Position numbers and translations under genes: made by a program. Of a stretch of DNA of 20,001 nucleotides, positions 1 to 9,067 are shown in pieces. The notes beneath the pieces are model-generated. The model was not told the origin of the DNA, searched no databases, and was given only the letters and a program-made list of their open reading frames with translations. Source of the stretch: Collodictyon triciliatum (lineage: Eukaryota; CRuMs); assembly GCA_043381765.1 (NCBI GenBank), contig JBHJMP010001270.1, positions 1-20,001 of the forward strand. The letters are read 5' to 3'. Each line of letters begins with the position of its first letter. Position 1 is the stretch's first letter.

Positions 1-98
1 CATACATACATACATACATACATACATACATACATACATACATACATACATACATACATACATACATACATACATACATACATACATACATGCATACA
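1..98. repeat. (CATA)n microsatellite
   Basis: Perfect tetranucleotide CATA units run from the first base to about position 90, then one unit is changed to TGCATA before the repeat fades. It lies upstream of the TMEM18-like exon and may sit in that gene's upstream intron or promoter; the window edge truncates it. Confidence 0.97.
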
Positions 99-270
99 AG
101 AGGAGAATTTCTTCCATATTTTTGAATCATCTTTGAAAAAGGAACCGATGTTATGGCCCATTATTCAAAAAATGCTATTATCGATACACTAGCATTTGAA
201 ATCTGCCTTTTTTTTTTTTTTTTTGAGAATACATATATTTTTTGAAAAAAACAAAATAAACATTCCTCTC

Positions 271-732
271 ATGGTGGTTGAGTGGCTATCGATCCCATCA
301 TGGTTTAAAAAACTGATAGATTCTGTTATAGTGTGCTGCGTTTACATGGCTGAAACAATCAACAATTACGGTGGCAGCCAATGGCAGACCTTTTCGACGC
401 AAAATTATTTTGATAAGCACGGAATATTTATTTCATCGTTATATTCCGCGCCTCTTCTCATCAATGCCACTTTCATCTTGGTAGGGTTACCTTATAGTTC
501 ATGTGGAAGTTTTTTTATATAATTAAATTTAGTCAAATACGCTTTCTCTTGTCAGTATGCATATCAATAAACATCCTTATTTGCAGAATTTCATATCATG
601 TTATTTTTTCGTCTCTTCACCCAGATAAACCTGCTATACAACTCAGCACAGTTGCTTGTTGAAGTGAAAAGGATGCAATTTAAGCAGGAGATTAGAAAGA
701 AAGAAAAGCAAGAGCCTAGAAACCCAGAGTAG
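271..732 (+). CDS. TMEM18: TMEM18-like nuclear-envelope membrane protein, two exons, 5' end uncertain
   Basis: Exons are 271-480 and 625-732, joined in phase 0 by a GTAGGG donor and a CACCCAG acceptor; the stop is TAG. The first exon contains the TMEM18 core: VYMAETIN, then a W, then NYFDKHGIFIS and SAPLLINA, matching the human VYCAEYIN / YFDSRGMFIS / SAPLLVNA block as I remember it. The second exon gives the typical basic tail with EIRKKEKQE. TMEM18 is a small multi-pass protein of the inner nuclear membrane with a positively charged C-terminus. The start is the weak point. ATG 271 gives only 105 residues, against about 140 in human, and the N-terminal IPSWF (compare EPWL) leads almost directly into membrane segment two, so segment one appears to be missing. 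A further exon may lie upstream, with an acceptor at 331 as an alternative. Family call is firm; gene start is not. Confidence 0.8.
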
Positions 733-1038
733 CTGACCCATACTTCTCACAAACAGTTGATCCTCCGCCACCATGAGAGGTGCATCACAAACCGAATGAG
801 ATTCCCGCTTTTTTTTTCTTTCAATAATATGATAAAAAAGAATCAAAAGCAAAATCAAAAAAAAAAAAAAGTCCCACAATGTCTGAATGCAGTAAGATTG
901 AGTTTGAAGCGCCATGGCAAACGACTTTTATGTCCCATTTTTATTGTTGGCTGATGCATCCTTTTTGTTCTTGTGCGGCGCTGGAGAGATAGAGAAAAAG
1001 ACAAAGAATGGTTAAAAGATAGCGAATTGTGAGGCATC
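733..1038. other. Convergent intergenic region
   Basis: This stretch lies between the stop of the TMEM18-like gene (plus) and the repeat tract that follows the stop of the WD40/cysteine-rich gene (minus). It must hold both 3' untranslated regions. On the minus strand an AATAAA hexamer is present at 940-945, about 400 bases beyond the minus gene's stop; if used, the purine/pyrimidine tract would be inside that transcript. Short homopolymers (A run near 858-869) are present. I see no convincing coding exon here. Confidence 0.6.
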
Positions 1039-1305
1039 AGAAAGAAAGAAAGAAAGAAAGAAAGAAAAAGAAAGAAAAAGAAAGAAAGAAAAAGAAAGAA
1101 AAAGAAAGAAAAGGAAAAGAAAGAAAAAGAAAGAAAAAGAAAGAAAGAAAAAGAAAGAAGAAGAAAGAAAGAAAAAGAAAGAAAAAGAAAGAAAAAGAAA
1201 GAAAAAGAAAGAAAAAGAAAGAAAAAGAAAGAAAAGAAAGAAAAAGAAAGAAAAGAAAGAAAAGGAAAAGAAAAAGGAAAAGGAAAAGGAAAAAAGAAAA
1301 AGAAA
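1039..1305. repeat. 267-base polypurine tract, GAAA/GAAAAA units
   Basis: Every base from 1039 to 1305 is A or G. Units are mostly GAAA and GAAAAA, with GGAAAA variants near the right end. The tract begins about 40 bases past the stop codon of the minus-strand WD40/cysteine-rich gene, whose transcript would read it as UUUC/UUUUUC. Long open frames across it encode only lysine, glutamate and arginine (plus) or phenylalanine, leucine and serine (minus) and are artefacts of composition. Long mirror-type purine tracts of this kind can adopt triplex structure. Confidence 0.97.
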
Positions 1306-1347
1306 TAGGTGCCGTAGGACCTTGCAGACAACAAACCTGTCACTCTT

Positions 1348-4300
1348 TCACATGGATATTTCAACTTCATCTGTAGCGGTCATGTCTGTCATTTCTTTTT
1401 CTTTGACATCTGATTTCTGGAGGTTAAACCAGCGACCGAAAGGCAATGTCCCAATCCAACTTTTCAAAATCTCGAATATATGCACCAGCCCGTCACTAAC
1501 TCTCCAAATCATTAGCCTAATCACCACAGGTCCAGCCTTTGACAGGAAGAGGACAGCAATTAGTCCGTTCAGCAAAGCCACCAATATTACCAGGAGTGTT
1601 TCGGCTAGGGGAGAGAGGTTGGAGTATCTAAACAAAATTCCCAGCATGAGAGTAAAATATAAGCCTGTGTAAGATATGACTTGCGATTTTTTCAAAATAT
1701 TGGGCATGAACGGCTGGAAGTAAATAATCAAAGCTATCGAACCCAGCAAGAGCCAAAGTCCAAAGTAAATTTGCAAGGATGATGAAAGAAACACGCTGAT
1801 CAATACAATCAGTAATTTTTGCAACATGGTCACTACTTCCCAGTAGTAACAGTTCTCATTGTATCCATCCACCAAAAACCGAAGAAGCGAATAGGTTTTA
1901 GAGGTTGGAATGCTAAGAGCTCTTTTTTTTGAAATCATTCGAAAAAGAAGAAGGAGAGGACCCATGAAGCAGTAAATTACTATGAATCCGATTGATATGT
2001 TTCTCCAAACCAAGTATGACGGGTCATTACAGTCAATGGACATGTCCGCCCTCAAGTACTTGTTCTCTCCAATCGCTTCGCACGGAAAGATACTTGCAAC
2101 GCTCGCAGTTAGCGATGGATGAACAAAGAATAGGATAACAAGACATGAGTACAAAAACTCATGACGGATTTGATCATATTTCAAATCACTGACTTTAATA
2201 GCTCCTCTGATCAAACCATATACTGCCCTCAAGATAATGATGGTAGTGATAAACCCAACAAGAAGTAAGGGCAGTAGCATAGCGAACAATATCTTATCGT
2301 AAACACTGGGATCAAAGCGGCATTCAAAAGGAAGAGAATCAACCGAAATAGAAAACGAAAAGAAATTTGGTATTTTCATGGCTGAAATCAACTGTGATGA
2401 CCAATGCATATCGAAGCTACCCAGGGAGGATAAAATTTGAAAGTGGCTCACCAGAGTTTTCAGAATAAGAATACTCCCAGTTTTTGGCTGTCTTGATTGA
2501 TCAATGATAAAAACAACAAACGCTAATGGCAAAGCCATGGCGACAAAGACAAGGAATCCATTAACTCCCACAGAAGGGCATTCAACACAATAAAATCCCG
2601 TTGCTGCATACCCACTCTGACAAACAGCGCAGAGGGCCCCTTCATATCCTGTAGCGCACGAATTATTCCCTCCATTACATGCCTTTTCATACAAACATTT
2701 GTATGCAACATATTTTCCTTCAGCACTTGGTACTTTCCAGTACCCTGGTTGGACTCTAAGCAAGTTACTTCCATCACAGTCAAATCCAAGAGGACATTCA
2801 ATACATTCACCTGATGAGATGTCACGATAAGATTCAAGTTTGCACACACAATCGGACACATGAGATGCACCTGTTGAATTAGTAACAGAGTTTGGAGGGC
2901 AATCGAGACATAATGTCTTCCCAAACCAAGGATTATATGTGTTTGAAGCGCATGGCTTACATTCACCTCCATCCTCATAGTTTCCTGGTGTACATTCACA
3001 AGTTGAATTGAAATGGAAGCCTGGTTTGCAAATGCACTGATCTTTGCTTATAGACCCTTCGAAGCTGGTGGTATACTTAAGAGGACATGAGAAGCATTTA
3101 TCTGTCCCAGGAGTTGGCTTGTATTTCCCTTCACCGCATGGCATGCACATCATATTCGATTCAAACTCACCCGGTTTGCATGTGCAAGTGTCGTTAAGGC
3201 TGATGTAAGAATCTACACAGGTACAATCAAGCACTCCCTTTGCTCCAGGCGATTTTGTGGTTGACCTTGCAGGGCAAGAAAAGCACAGGTAACTTCCGTC
3301 CGAGCTGTGCTGCCCTAAAGGACAAAGGATGCATGCAGATTTTTCAATTACACCAGTTCTGTTACTGAACGTTCCAGCAGGACACAGATCGCAGGACACT
3401 TGCCCCTCTCTATCATTAAAGGTTCCACGAGGGCAAGCTTCGCACGATTTTTTCCCAAATATTCCTGGGCTCGCATTATATGTTCCAACAGGACACGGAA
3501 AACATGACTCCATGCTTCTAATTTCCCCCTCCTTCTGATAATATCCGGGGGTGCATAGGCTACATGATGAGTCCCCATTCGAACTGTAGCTACCATTAGG
3601 ACAGACAGCGCAGTTATCTTTACCATATATCCCAGTTGAGTTATTGAATGTTCCTTCTGGGCATAAGGTGCATGATATCCGGGAATCATCCCCATAGGAC
3701 CCTTCAGGGCATTCGACACAAGACCGATTGTCTTTCCCTCCATAGCCTGGATTATGAGTTCCTAGGGCACATTTTTGGCAGTTCCTTTGGCCAAAATGGG
3801 GATTGTATTCGCCTGGGGGACATAAATTGCAAGTAGATGCACCTGCATCATTCCCATACTGCCCAGCTGGACATGGAAGACACTTTTCTATAGTACTAGA
3901 GCCTATTTCAATATTATAAAATCCAGCAGGACATTTCTCACAATAAGATGACTTGGTATGGTTGGTATAAGTACCCAAAGGACATGGGGAACAAACTGCT
4001 TGTCCTGTACTACGAGAAAAGTATCCAGCAGGACAGTCTATACAGAATGTTTGTCCGATAGTGGAAGTAAATGTTCCAATCGGACATTTATCACAACGTT
4101 CTTGTCCATACAAGTGATTGAATGTTCCAAATTCACAAGGATGACAGTCAGCCATACTGAACGACCCATTTCGGGTTCCATATGTCCCTGGTGGGCATTT
4201 TGAGCAAGATATATAGTCGAGGGGTCCGTTATACGAGCCTGCAGGACAAAGGAGGCAAGTATTTGTGGTCAAATCGTAAAAATGACCCACACCACATACT

Positions 4301-6237
4301 TTAGACACATAAACAAAGCCCAAAATACCAACAGATACTAAAGTCCCATTAGAAGTTATGTAAATTCCTCTAATTTCGTCTTGTTCAGTTGAAAATGATT
4401 GGATGACATCATAGTTTGCAAGATTGACTACCATAAGTGTATCATCACCTGTTACAATTATCCTAGAATAATCAAATGAATATAGAACATTGAAAGATCG
4501 TTTATATGCCCCATTTATTGTGCGGATGATGGATAATTTTGATATACTCCATATCTTCAGGAAATATGGTATGTGTGATGTAGCAAACGTACTGTCATGA
4601 GGGTTTACCGCTATATCTTCTATATATTGTTCAGAGCCTCTCAGCGAATTTATTTCGAGGCCAGTATTTATATCCCAAACGATGATATTTCCATTTCCAG
4701 TGGCGACAATCAATGTAGAGTCCTGGTTGGCCAATCCCATAGCTTTTGCTCCGCCTGAATGGCCTGTCAGTGTGAGATCCAACGTTCCTTTTGGCATATG
4801 CCATATCTTGACAGTTCCATCGTTGCTACAAGAAAAGAATCTTGAATTATCACCAGTAAATAAAATTTTGTTTATTTTGGACCTGTGAGCGCCGGTAATA
4901 GTGGCTATTGATAGTTCAAAATTTAAGTCCCATATTCTGATTGTTCGATCCTCACTTCCAGATAAAATGTGTGCATCATCCGAGGATTTTGCGATGCACG
5001 TAATTTCCCTGGAGTGACCACGCAATGATTTTAAAAAAGCTCCCCTATGAATGTCCCATAGATCAACAGTCGAATCTAATCCTCCAGTTACTATTTTGCC
5101 TCCAGTCGTAACAACTACATCGTTGACCCTTCCCAACCTTCCTTTGATTGTGTAAATCAACGTTTGATCAGTCAAATTCCAAACACTGATTTTGTTCTCC
5201 TCTCTACCGGCAATAATCCTGCGGCCATCGGGGCTTGTACATAGAGAGAATGCTGCCGTCATCGGTTTAAAATTTTTCCAAATATTAGCTAAACTAATCG
5301 TGTCAACCAGATATAACGAACCTCTATTATCCAACAATATAAAAGTCATGGCATCCGGTGAAAATCTGATTCCGCTGACTGGATTTCTACCTTGAGACAT
5401 TTTATTTATCAAGCTTCCATTAGTATAATTCCAAACGAAAATATTGCCAGCATTATCTCCAGCTACAACCAGCCGCTTATCGAGAGAAATATCTACACAT
5501 CTGATAGGGTTTCCTGAATCAGTGAGTATGTGGACGAGTTGTCCACTGGGCAAATCCCATATTCTAACGTTGCAGTCAGCTCCACCTGAAGCAATACTGA
5601 GACCATCATTTGTAATAACTAAAGTATTGATTTCATTATTATGCGCAAGAAGGAGTCTAGCTTCCACATCGCTATGTAGGTCCCATACTCGGATAGTAGA
5701 GTCAAAGCTCCCTGAAACTATCGTGTTTCCATCTGCAGATATGCCAACAGTAGATATAGTTTTTGAATGGCCGACTAATGTGCGAATGAGGGTTCCGTCA
5801 GTAAAATTCCATACTTTCACTGTTTGGTCTTTGCCTCCAGAAACCACAATTGAAACATCGATGGCTACTGCGACTGATAGGATGGATTCTCTATGCCCGA
5901 GCAACGTTCGAATGAGACTTCCATCGGTAGAGTTCCAAACTTTTATCGACTTGTCCATACTACCAGAAATAATTTTGGATCCGTCACCCGTAGTAGCTAC
6001 GCTTGTCACTCGATCTATGTGTTCGTTAAAGAGAAGTACTGTGGCAGAGCAGCAAGAAACAATCTGGAACACCAATAGAAGACCCAATAAAACTAAATAA
6101 TGGGTGAGATACCATTTTGGCAGAAACAAAGAAACATAGTTAGAGAGCCATTGTGGGGTGGAAAGGGTTGGATGGTTTAAGTCCAGCGAAAATAAGGACA
6201 TATATAACATACTGGGCAATAACTCTGACTTTGCCAT
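1348..6237 (-). CDS. Single-exon WD40 / GCC2-GCC3 cysteine-rich / multi-pass membrane protein, 1629 aa
   Basis: One uninterrupted frame; an in-frame TGA lies immediately upstream of the ATG and TGA ends it. Domains in order: a hydrophobic segment at residues about 43-60 (signal peptide or anchor behind an unusually long 42-residue lead); about 14 WD40 repeats, residues 70-645, enough for two seven-bladed propellers (endings such as IKVWN, IRVWD, IRIWD); about two dozen cysteine modules, residues 650-1220, of the pattern CxxCPxGxY...GxxxC typical of GCC2/GCC3 or ephrin-receptor-like repeats; then about eight membrane segments, residues 1227-1566, and a short acidic tail. Four WD40 blades end in W-N-x-S/T, a glycosylation sequon, which favours a luminal or extracellular propeller. 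The plan suggests a surface receptor, adhesion or sensor protein, but no ligand or activity can be read from the sequence. Similar cysteine-rich multi-pass proteins occur in several protist and zoosporic lineages. M10 or M13 could also be the start. Confidence 0.93.
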   Translation of the reverse strand: MAKSELLPSMLYMSLFSLDLNHPTLSTPQWLSNYVSLFLPKWYLTHYLVLLGLLLVFQIVSCCSATVLLFNEHIDRVTSVATTGDGSKIISGSMDKSIKVWNSTDGSLIRTLLGHRESILSVAVAIDVSIVVSGGKDQTVKVWNFTDGTLIRTLVGHSKTISTVGISADGNTIVSGSFDSTIRVWDLHSDVEARLLLAHNNEINTLVITNDGLSIASGGADCNVRIWDLPSGQLVHILTDSGNPIRCVDISLDKRLVVAGDNAGNIFVWNYTNGSLINKMSQGRNPVSGIRFSPDAMTFILLDNRGSLYLVDTISLANIWKNFKPMTAAFSLCTSPDGRRIIAGREENKISVWNLTDQTLIYTIKGRLGRVNDVVVTTGGKIVTGGLDSTVDLWDIHRGAFLKSLRGHSREITCIAKSSDDAHILSGSEDRTIRIWDLNFELSIATITGAHRSKINKILFTGDNSRFFSCSNDGTVKIWHMPKGTLDLTLTGHSGGAKAMGLANQDSTLIVATGNGNIIVWDINTGLEINSLRGSEQYIEDIAVNPHDSTFATSHIPYFLKIWSISKLSIIRTINGAYKRSFNVLYSFDYSRIIVTGDDTLMVVNLANYDVIQSFSTEQDEIRGIYITSNGTLVSVGILGFVYVSKVCGVGHFYDLTTNTCLLCPAGSYNGPLDYISCSKCPPGTYGTRNGSFSMADCHPCEFGTFNHLYGQERCDKCPIGTFTSTIGQTFCIDCPAGYFSRSTGQAVCSPCPLGTYTNHTKSSYCEKCPAGFYNIEIGSSTIEKCLPCPAGQYGNDAGASTCNLCPPGEYNPHFGQRNCQKCALGTHNPGYGGKDNRSCVECPEGSYGDDSRISCTLCPEGTFNNSTGIYGKDNCAVCPNGSYSSNGDSSCSLCTPGYYQKEGEIRSMESCFPCPVGTYNASPGIFGKKSCEACPRGTFNDREGQVSCDLCPAGTFSNRTGVIEKSACILCPLGQHSSDGSYLCFSCPARSTTKSPGAKGVLDCTCVDSYISLNDTCTCKPGEFESNMMCMPCGEGKYKPTPGTDKCFSCPLKYTTSFEGSISKDQCICKPGFHFNSTCECTPGNYEDGGECKPCASNTYNPWFGKTLCLDCPPNSVTNSTGASHVSDCVCKLESYRDISSGECIECPLGFDCDGSNLLRVQPGYWKVPSAEGKYVAYKCLYEKACNGGNNSCATGYEGALCAVCQSGYAATGFYCVECPSVGVNGFLVFVAMALPLAFVVFIIDQSRQPKTGSILILKTLVSHFQILSSLGSFDMHWSSQLISAMKIPNFFSFSISVDSLPFECRFDPSVYDKILFAMLLPLLLVGFITTIIILRAVYGLIRGAIKVSDLKYDQIRHEFLYSCLVILFFVHPSLTASVASIFPCEAIGENKYLRADMSIDCNDPSYLVWRNISIGFIVIYCFMGPLLLLFRMISKKRALSIPTSKTYSLLRFLVDGYNENCYYWEVVTMLQKLLIVLISVFLSSSLQIYFGLWLLLGSIALIIYFQPFMPNILKKSQVISYTGLYFTLMLGILFRYSNLSPLAETLLVILVALLNGLIAVLFLSKAGPVVIRLMIWRVSDGLVHIFEILKSWIGTLPFGRWFNLQKSDVKEKEMTDMTATDEVEISM

Positions 6238-6250
6238 TCATGATAGAGAA

Positions 6251-6346
6251 TTAACAGCTGGGTACTGTTGCACTTTGCATAAGGTTTTCCATAATTTGTG
6301 AGTTGATCCTCAACTTACGTGGTCGCTGGTTTCTTGTTGGGTTCAT
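6251..6346 (-). promoter_or_regulatory. Upstream ORF and probable 5'-leader intron of the WD40/cysteine-rich gene
   Basis: On the minus strand a strong Kozak-like GCCGCCATGA starts a 31-codon frame ending in TAA 11 bases before the main ATG at 6237. Inside it lies a good intron: donor CAC|GTAAGT, acceptor CAACAG, spanning 6265-6318 (54 bases), similar in size to other short introns in the window. Spliced, the upstream ORF would shrink to 13 codons. Neither form can be joined in frame to the main protein, so I read this as leader sequence that could reduce translation of the main frame. The call rests on sequence signals only. Confidence 0.45.
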
Positions 6347-6852
6347 GGCGGCGGTTGATCGTGTAAGAATCTTGATTCGGTGTGTATTCACGAGGAAAGA
6401 AAGAGAGAAAAAGGTAAAGAAGCAGAGTGTTCACTTTTGTTAGTATCGCGATCAAAGATGGTTATGGCCTGGCTGTCTAAGAAGAGGCCGCAAAGGTGCT
6501 GGGCGATGATGAAACAGATGTGGTGAGTCGAGAAAAGCGTTTGTTTTGTCACTCAATTAGCAGCACACCTATTTGTGGAAAATACTTTTATTGGGGGTAT
6601 CTTCCGGCTGGGCGCACATCGCATCTGACTTTCTCGGTGCATTCCTGTGCAAAGATAGATGCAGAGTCGAGTGGACGGCCAGGAAATCTTACGTTTGACG
6701 TCAATCTCCATGGAAGAAGTTTACTCTTCCAGCTGTTTATTCATATGGAGAGAACAATCCACAAGGAATGAAAATCCCAAAGCTCAATCTCGAATCATAC
6801 TAGAGTTTTCCACCGTGATTGATCATAAACCGCGGTCAGCTCCCAGCCTGAA
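6347..6852. other. Region without a confident gene
   Basis: This stretch contains several overlapping short open frames on both strands (for example plus 6496-6771 and 6659-7048, and a 52-codon minus frame at about 6558-6716). None matches a family I recognise. On the plus strand an ATG at 6345, followed by GGCGGCGGTTGATCGT and a GTAAGA donor, could be a first exon of a divergent gene, but I could not find in-phase downstream exons. It most likely holds the promoter and leader of the minus-strand gene at 1348-6237. Confidence 0.4.
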
Positions 6853-7880
6853 CTACCGCATTTTTTTGGTAGTGTTTTTTTTTAAAATAATAATAATAAT
6901 AATAATAATGTCCAAGCGGTTGAGGGCTGCACTCCAGGACTTTTGCTGTGCCTTCAATACTAGGGAAGAGAGTCAACTTCGTTATATCTTAAACGTGCTT
7001 TACTCATTTAGCTTACCTGTTGGTCTGTGGTATCTACTTATGGCTTAACATTTTGCTATATCATACAATTGCTAAGAAATGGAGCATAATTGCATGAAAC
7101 TTGTTGCTTTTCTAGAACAATTCTCATTAGTGGTGCTTTTTAACCAAGAAACTATGCAAATTGTAGGATATCTTAAAGTTGAATTATGCAGAAACCTGAG
7201 ATAGTCTCCTCTACAACAATCCAAGCAACATCAAACCATAGCTCTTCGGGCTTTTGATAAACTTGAAGGTTTGAACAGAATGAATAAAATTTGGTTTAGA
7301 TGTTAATAGGAAAAGAAAAAAGAGAGAGAATACGGATCTTGCATCGTAACAAAATAAAATGTTTCCGTGCAGAAGAAAACCTTGTCCAAAAGGTACAGTA
7401 AATATTCCATTCTCAATAGAAACATAATAATCTGGATGAAGTCCATAGAAAACGTGACCTATAGATTAACACTGAGACAGGAGCTGAAAGAACGAATGTG
7501 TGTACTCTCCAACTTGTTATGTAGCGAAACACACGTGTTTTTTTCGCCTTTATTCGATTCAAAGTCAAAAATACGTGTTTTCAGTGGAATCGAGTCTTCT
7601 TGACAAGAAGCTTGCTCGTGAACGGATTGGGCAAGATACTTATTCTTGCAATTCATCAGTCTGTTCTGAGCACCTTTTATGATTTCCTTTATATCATAGT
7701 CCAAAATGCATAGTTTTTTTTTTAATGAACATGACTTTCATGCAAAATTATTTTCACATGAACAATGTAATCAACTGGAGAAAAAAGCTATACAATTCTA
7801 ATTTTTCTCATGCTTTCACGTTTTGGTAAATAGGCTTTTAGAATGCGTACCTCATTGCCAATAGGTTGGTCTGATATCAT
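6853..7880 (-). CDS. Candidate five-exon gene of unknown function
   Basis: Five minus-strand segments can be joined with all phases consistent: 7851-7880 (ATG, ending at a GTACGC donor), 7473-7734, 7196-7261, 7017-7043 and 6853-6959 (stop TAG), giving 163 residues. Best supported are the second segment (contains DYDIKEIIKGAQNRL, helical), the third (contains PEELWFDVAW; acceptor behind a pyrimidine-rich stretch, donor CAG|GTTTCT) and the intron between the last two exons (CAG|GTAAGC ... CTTCCCTAG, 57 bases). Weak points: the acceptor at 7735 has no pyrimidine tract, one exon is only 27 bases, and the C-terminus runs through an ATT microsatellite (poly-isoleucine). I recognise no family. It could be an ordinary lineage-specific gene or partly wrong. 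Confidence 0.35.
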
Positions 7881-7995
7881 GGATTCTGCATTAAATCCGA
7901 GCAAAAGCACCGCTTTAATATTCAATTTCGAATTTCAGGAGTGTACAAACGGAAATAAATTTTGAGGACGCGAGTAAAAGATTCAAAATTAGATA

Positions 7996-9067
7996 TTATT
8001 TGTAAATAAACAGTGGTGTAAATTGAAAGTACTCAGGAAAGAAAGATTGAAAAGCCATCTCAATCGCTTTCAATTTATGCCTACTCAATGTAGCTCCAAT
8101 CACCTTGACTGTGTCAACAATATTTGATTCTATAATTTTTAAAAAAGAATTTATATCACTGAAGTGGGCGGTTTCTCGTAGAATTCAATATATATACATA
8201 TATATCAGCATGCATAATCTACAGGAAACCAAAAAAAATAATAATCTATTTTACATCCACACATGGACATATATACAAATACACACATGCTTTGCGTTTG
8301 ATAGAATGTAAACAAAGAGTGATGAAGGCAACCATGGTTGAGCATGACTGACTGAAGAATCTTTGTGCATTCACTGTGTCCTTTTGTAGTGGCTTCTTGT
8401 AGAGGCGTTCTATTGAGTCGATCCAAAGCTCTAGGGTTTGCACCGTACAGAAGAAGTTTCTACAGTATCGGAATATACATCATTTATAAGCTAAGTTTAA
8501 GAGGATTTAGATATAACGGGGGGAAACTGTCCATGATTTTCTATCATGACATAAAAATAAGAGGCAAGCAGTCCCTTTCTTTTTTTTTTTTCTTCCTCTC
8601 ACTATTTGGAACATATGGGATATTCATATATATATATATATATCACAACCGAGGTATATCATGAAGATGGTCATCAAGAGCCGGTTATTGAGAGTACCTA
8701 TCATGGAATTGAAATATGATAGGAAAACCTTGAGGATGAGGGTGTTTCCCACGGCGGCAGCAAAGTGGAGAGGTGTCTTCCCATTAGAATCCCTTTGGTT
8801 TACATCAGCCGCCGTCCAAAGGAGTATGTCGACTTTATCAGAGTCATCTTATGTAAAAAAAAAATGTACAAGGAAAAAAAAAAACAAAGCCATAGAGCAT
8901 TACAAAGACTGTTAAAGAAATTGTAAGTGTTTGAAGGAAAAAATAAAGCAGTTGCAAGAAGGAACTTGTGTGTATTCTATCTTTGTTGCTGCGATTTTAG
9001 TCCTTTCTTGACCTTCGAGGCACGCTTGAGAAAGAGGAGCAAGGGAACTCTGCGAGGAATGGGCCAT
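7996..9067 (-). CDS. Small ankyrin-repeat protein, four exons, 144 aa
   Basis: Minus-strand exons 9013-9067, 8729-8847, 8333-8459 and 7996-8129 join with phases 1, 0, 1 to a TAA stop. The start ATG at 9067 is the first after an in-frame stop. The exon 1-2 and 2-3 joins are fixed by the ankyrin pattern: residues 12-38 form a degenerate first repeat (QACLEDDSDKVDILL), then DSNGKTPLHFAAAVGN begins a repeat of exactly 33 residues, followed by LNRTPLQEA of the next one. The third junction (donor CATG|GTTGCC, acceptor AAATTATAG) is less certain, as is the C-terminal 44-residue tail, which has no recognised domain. Ankyrin repeats bind partner proteins; there is no signal peptide, so a cytosolic or nuclear adaptor is likely. 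Its start lies close to the divergent VPS39 gene. Confidence 0.78.

Noticed and set aside
855-1376. Long open frames on both strands over the GAAA tract
   Set aside because: They encode only Lys/Glu/Arg or Phe/Leu/Ser because the DNA is a simple purine repeat; no domain, no splice logic.
2523-4203. Several 60-160 codon frames inside the cysteine-rich gene, both strands
   Set aside because: They are shifted-frame or antisense shadows of the regular cysteine modules; the main frame is continuous across them.
5192-6100. Plus-strand frame of 218 codons opposite the WD40 repeats
   Set aside because: Antisense shadow of the periodic WD40 coding sequence; no independent start or splice evidence.
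6557-6640. Plus-strand KILLLG-containing frame resembling a small GTPase P-loop
   Set aside because: The GKS/T of a P-loop and all later GTPase motifs are absent, and no in-phase neighbouring exons were found.
7900-7980. Minus-strand frame containing ESFTRVLKIYF just after the ankyrin gene stop
   Set aside because: It has no AG acceptor in front of it, so it cannot be joined to the ankyrin gene; probably chance.
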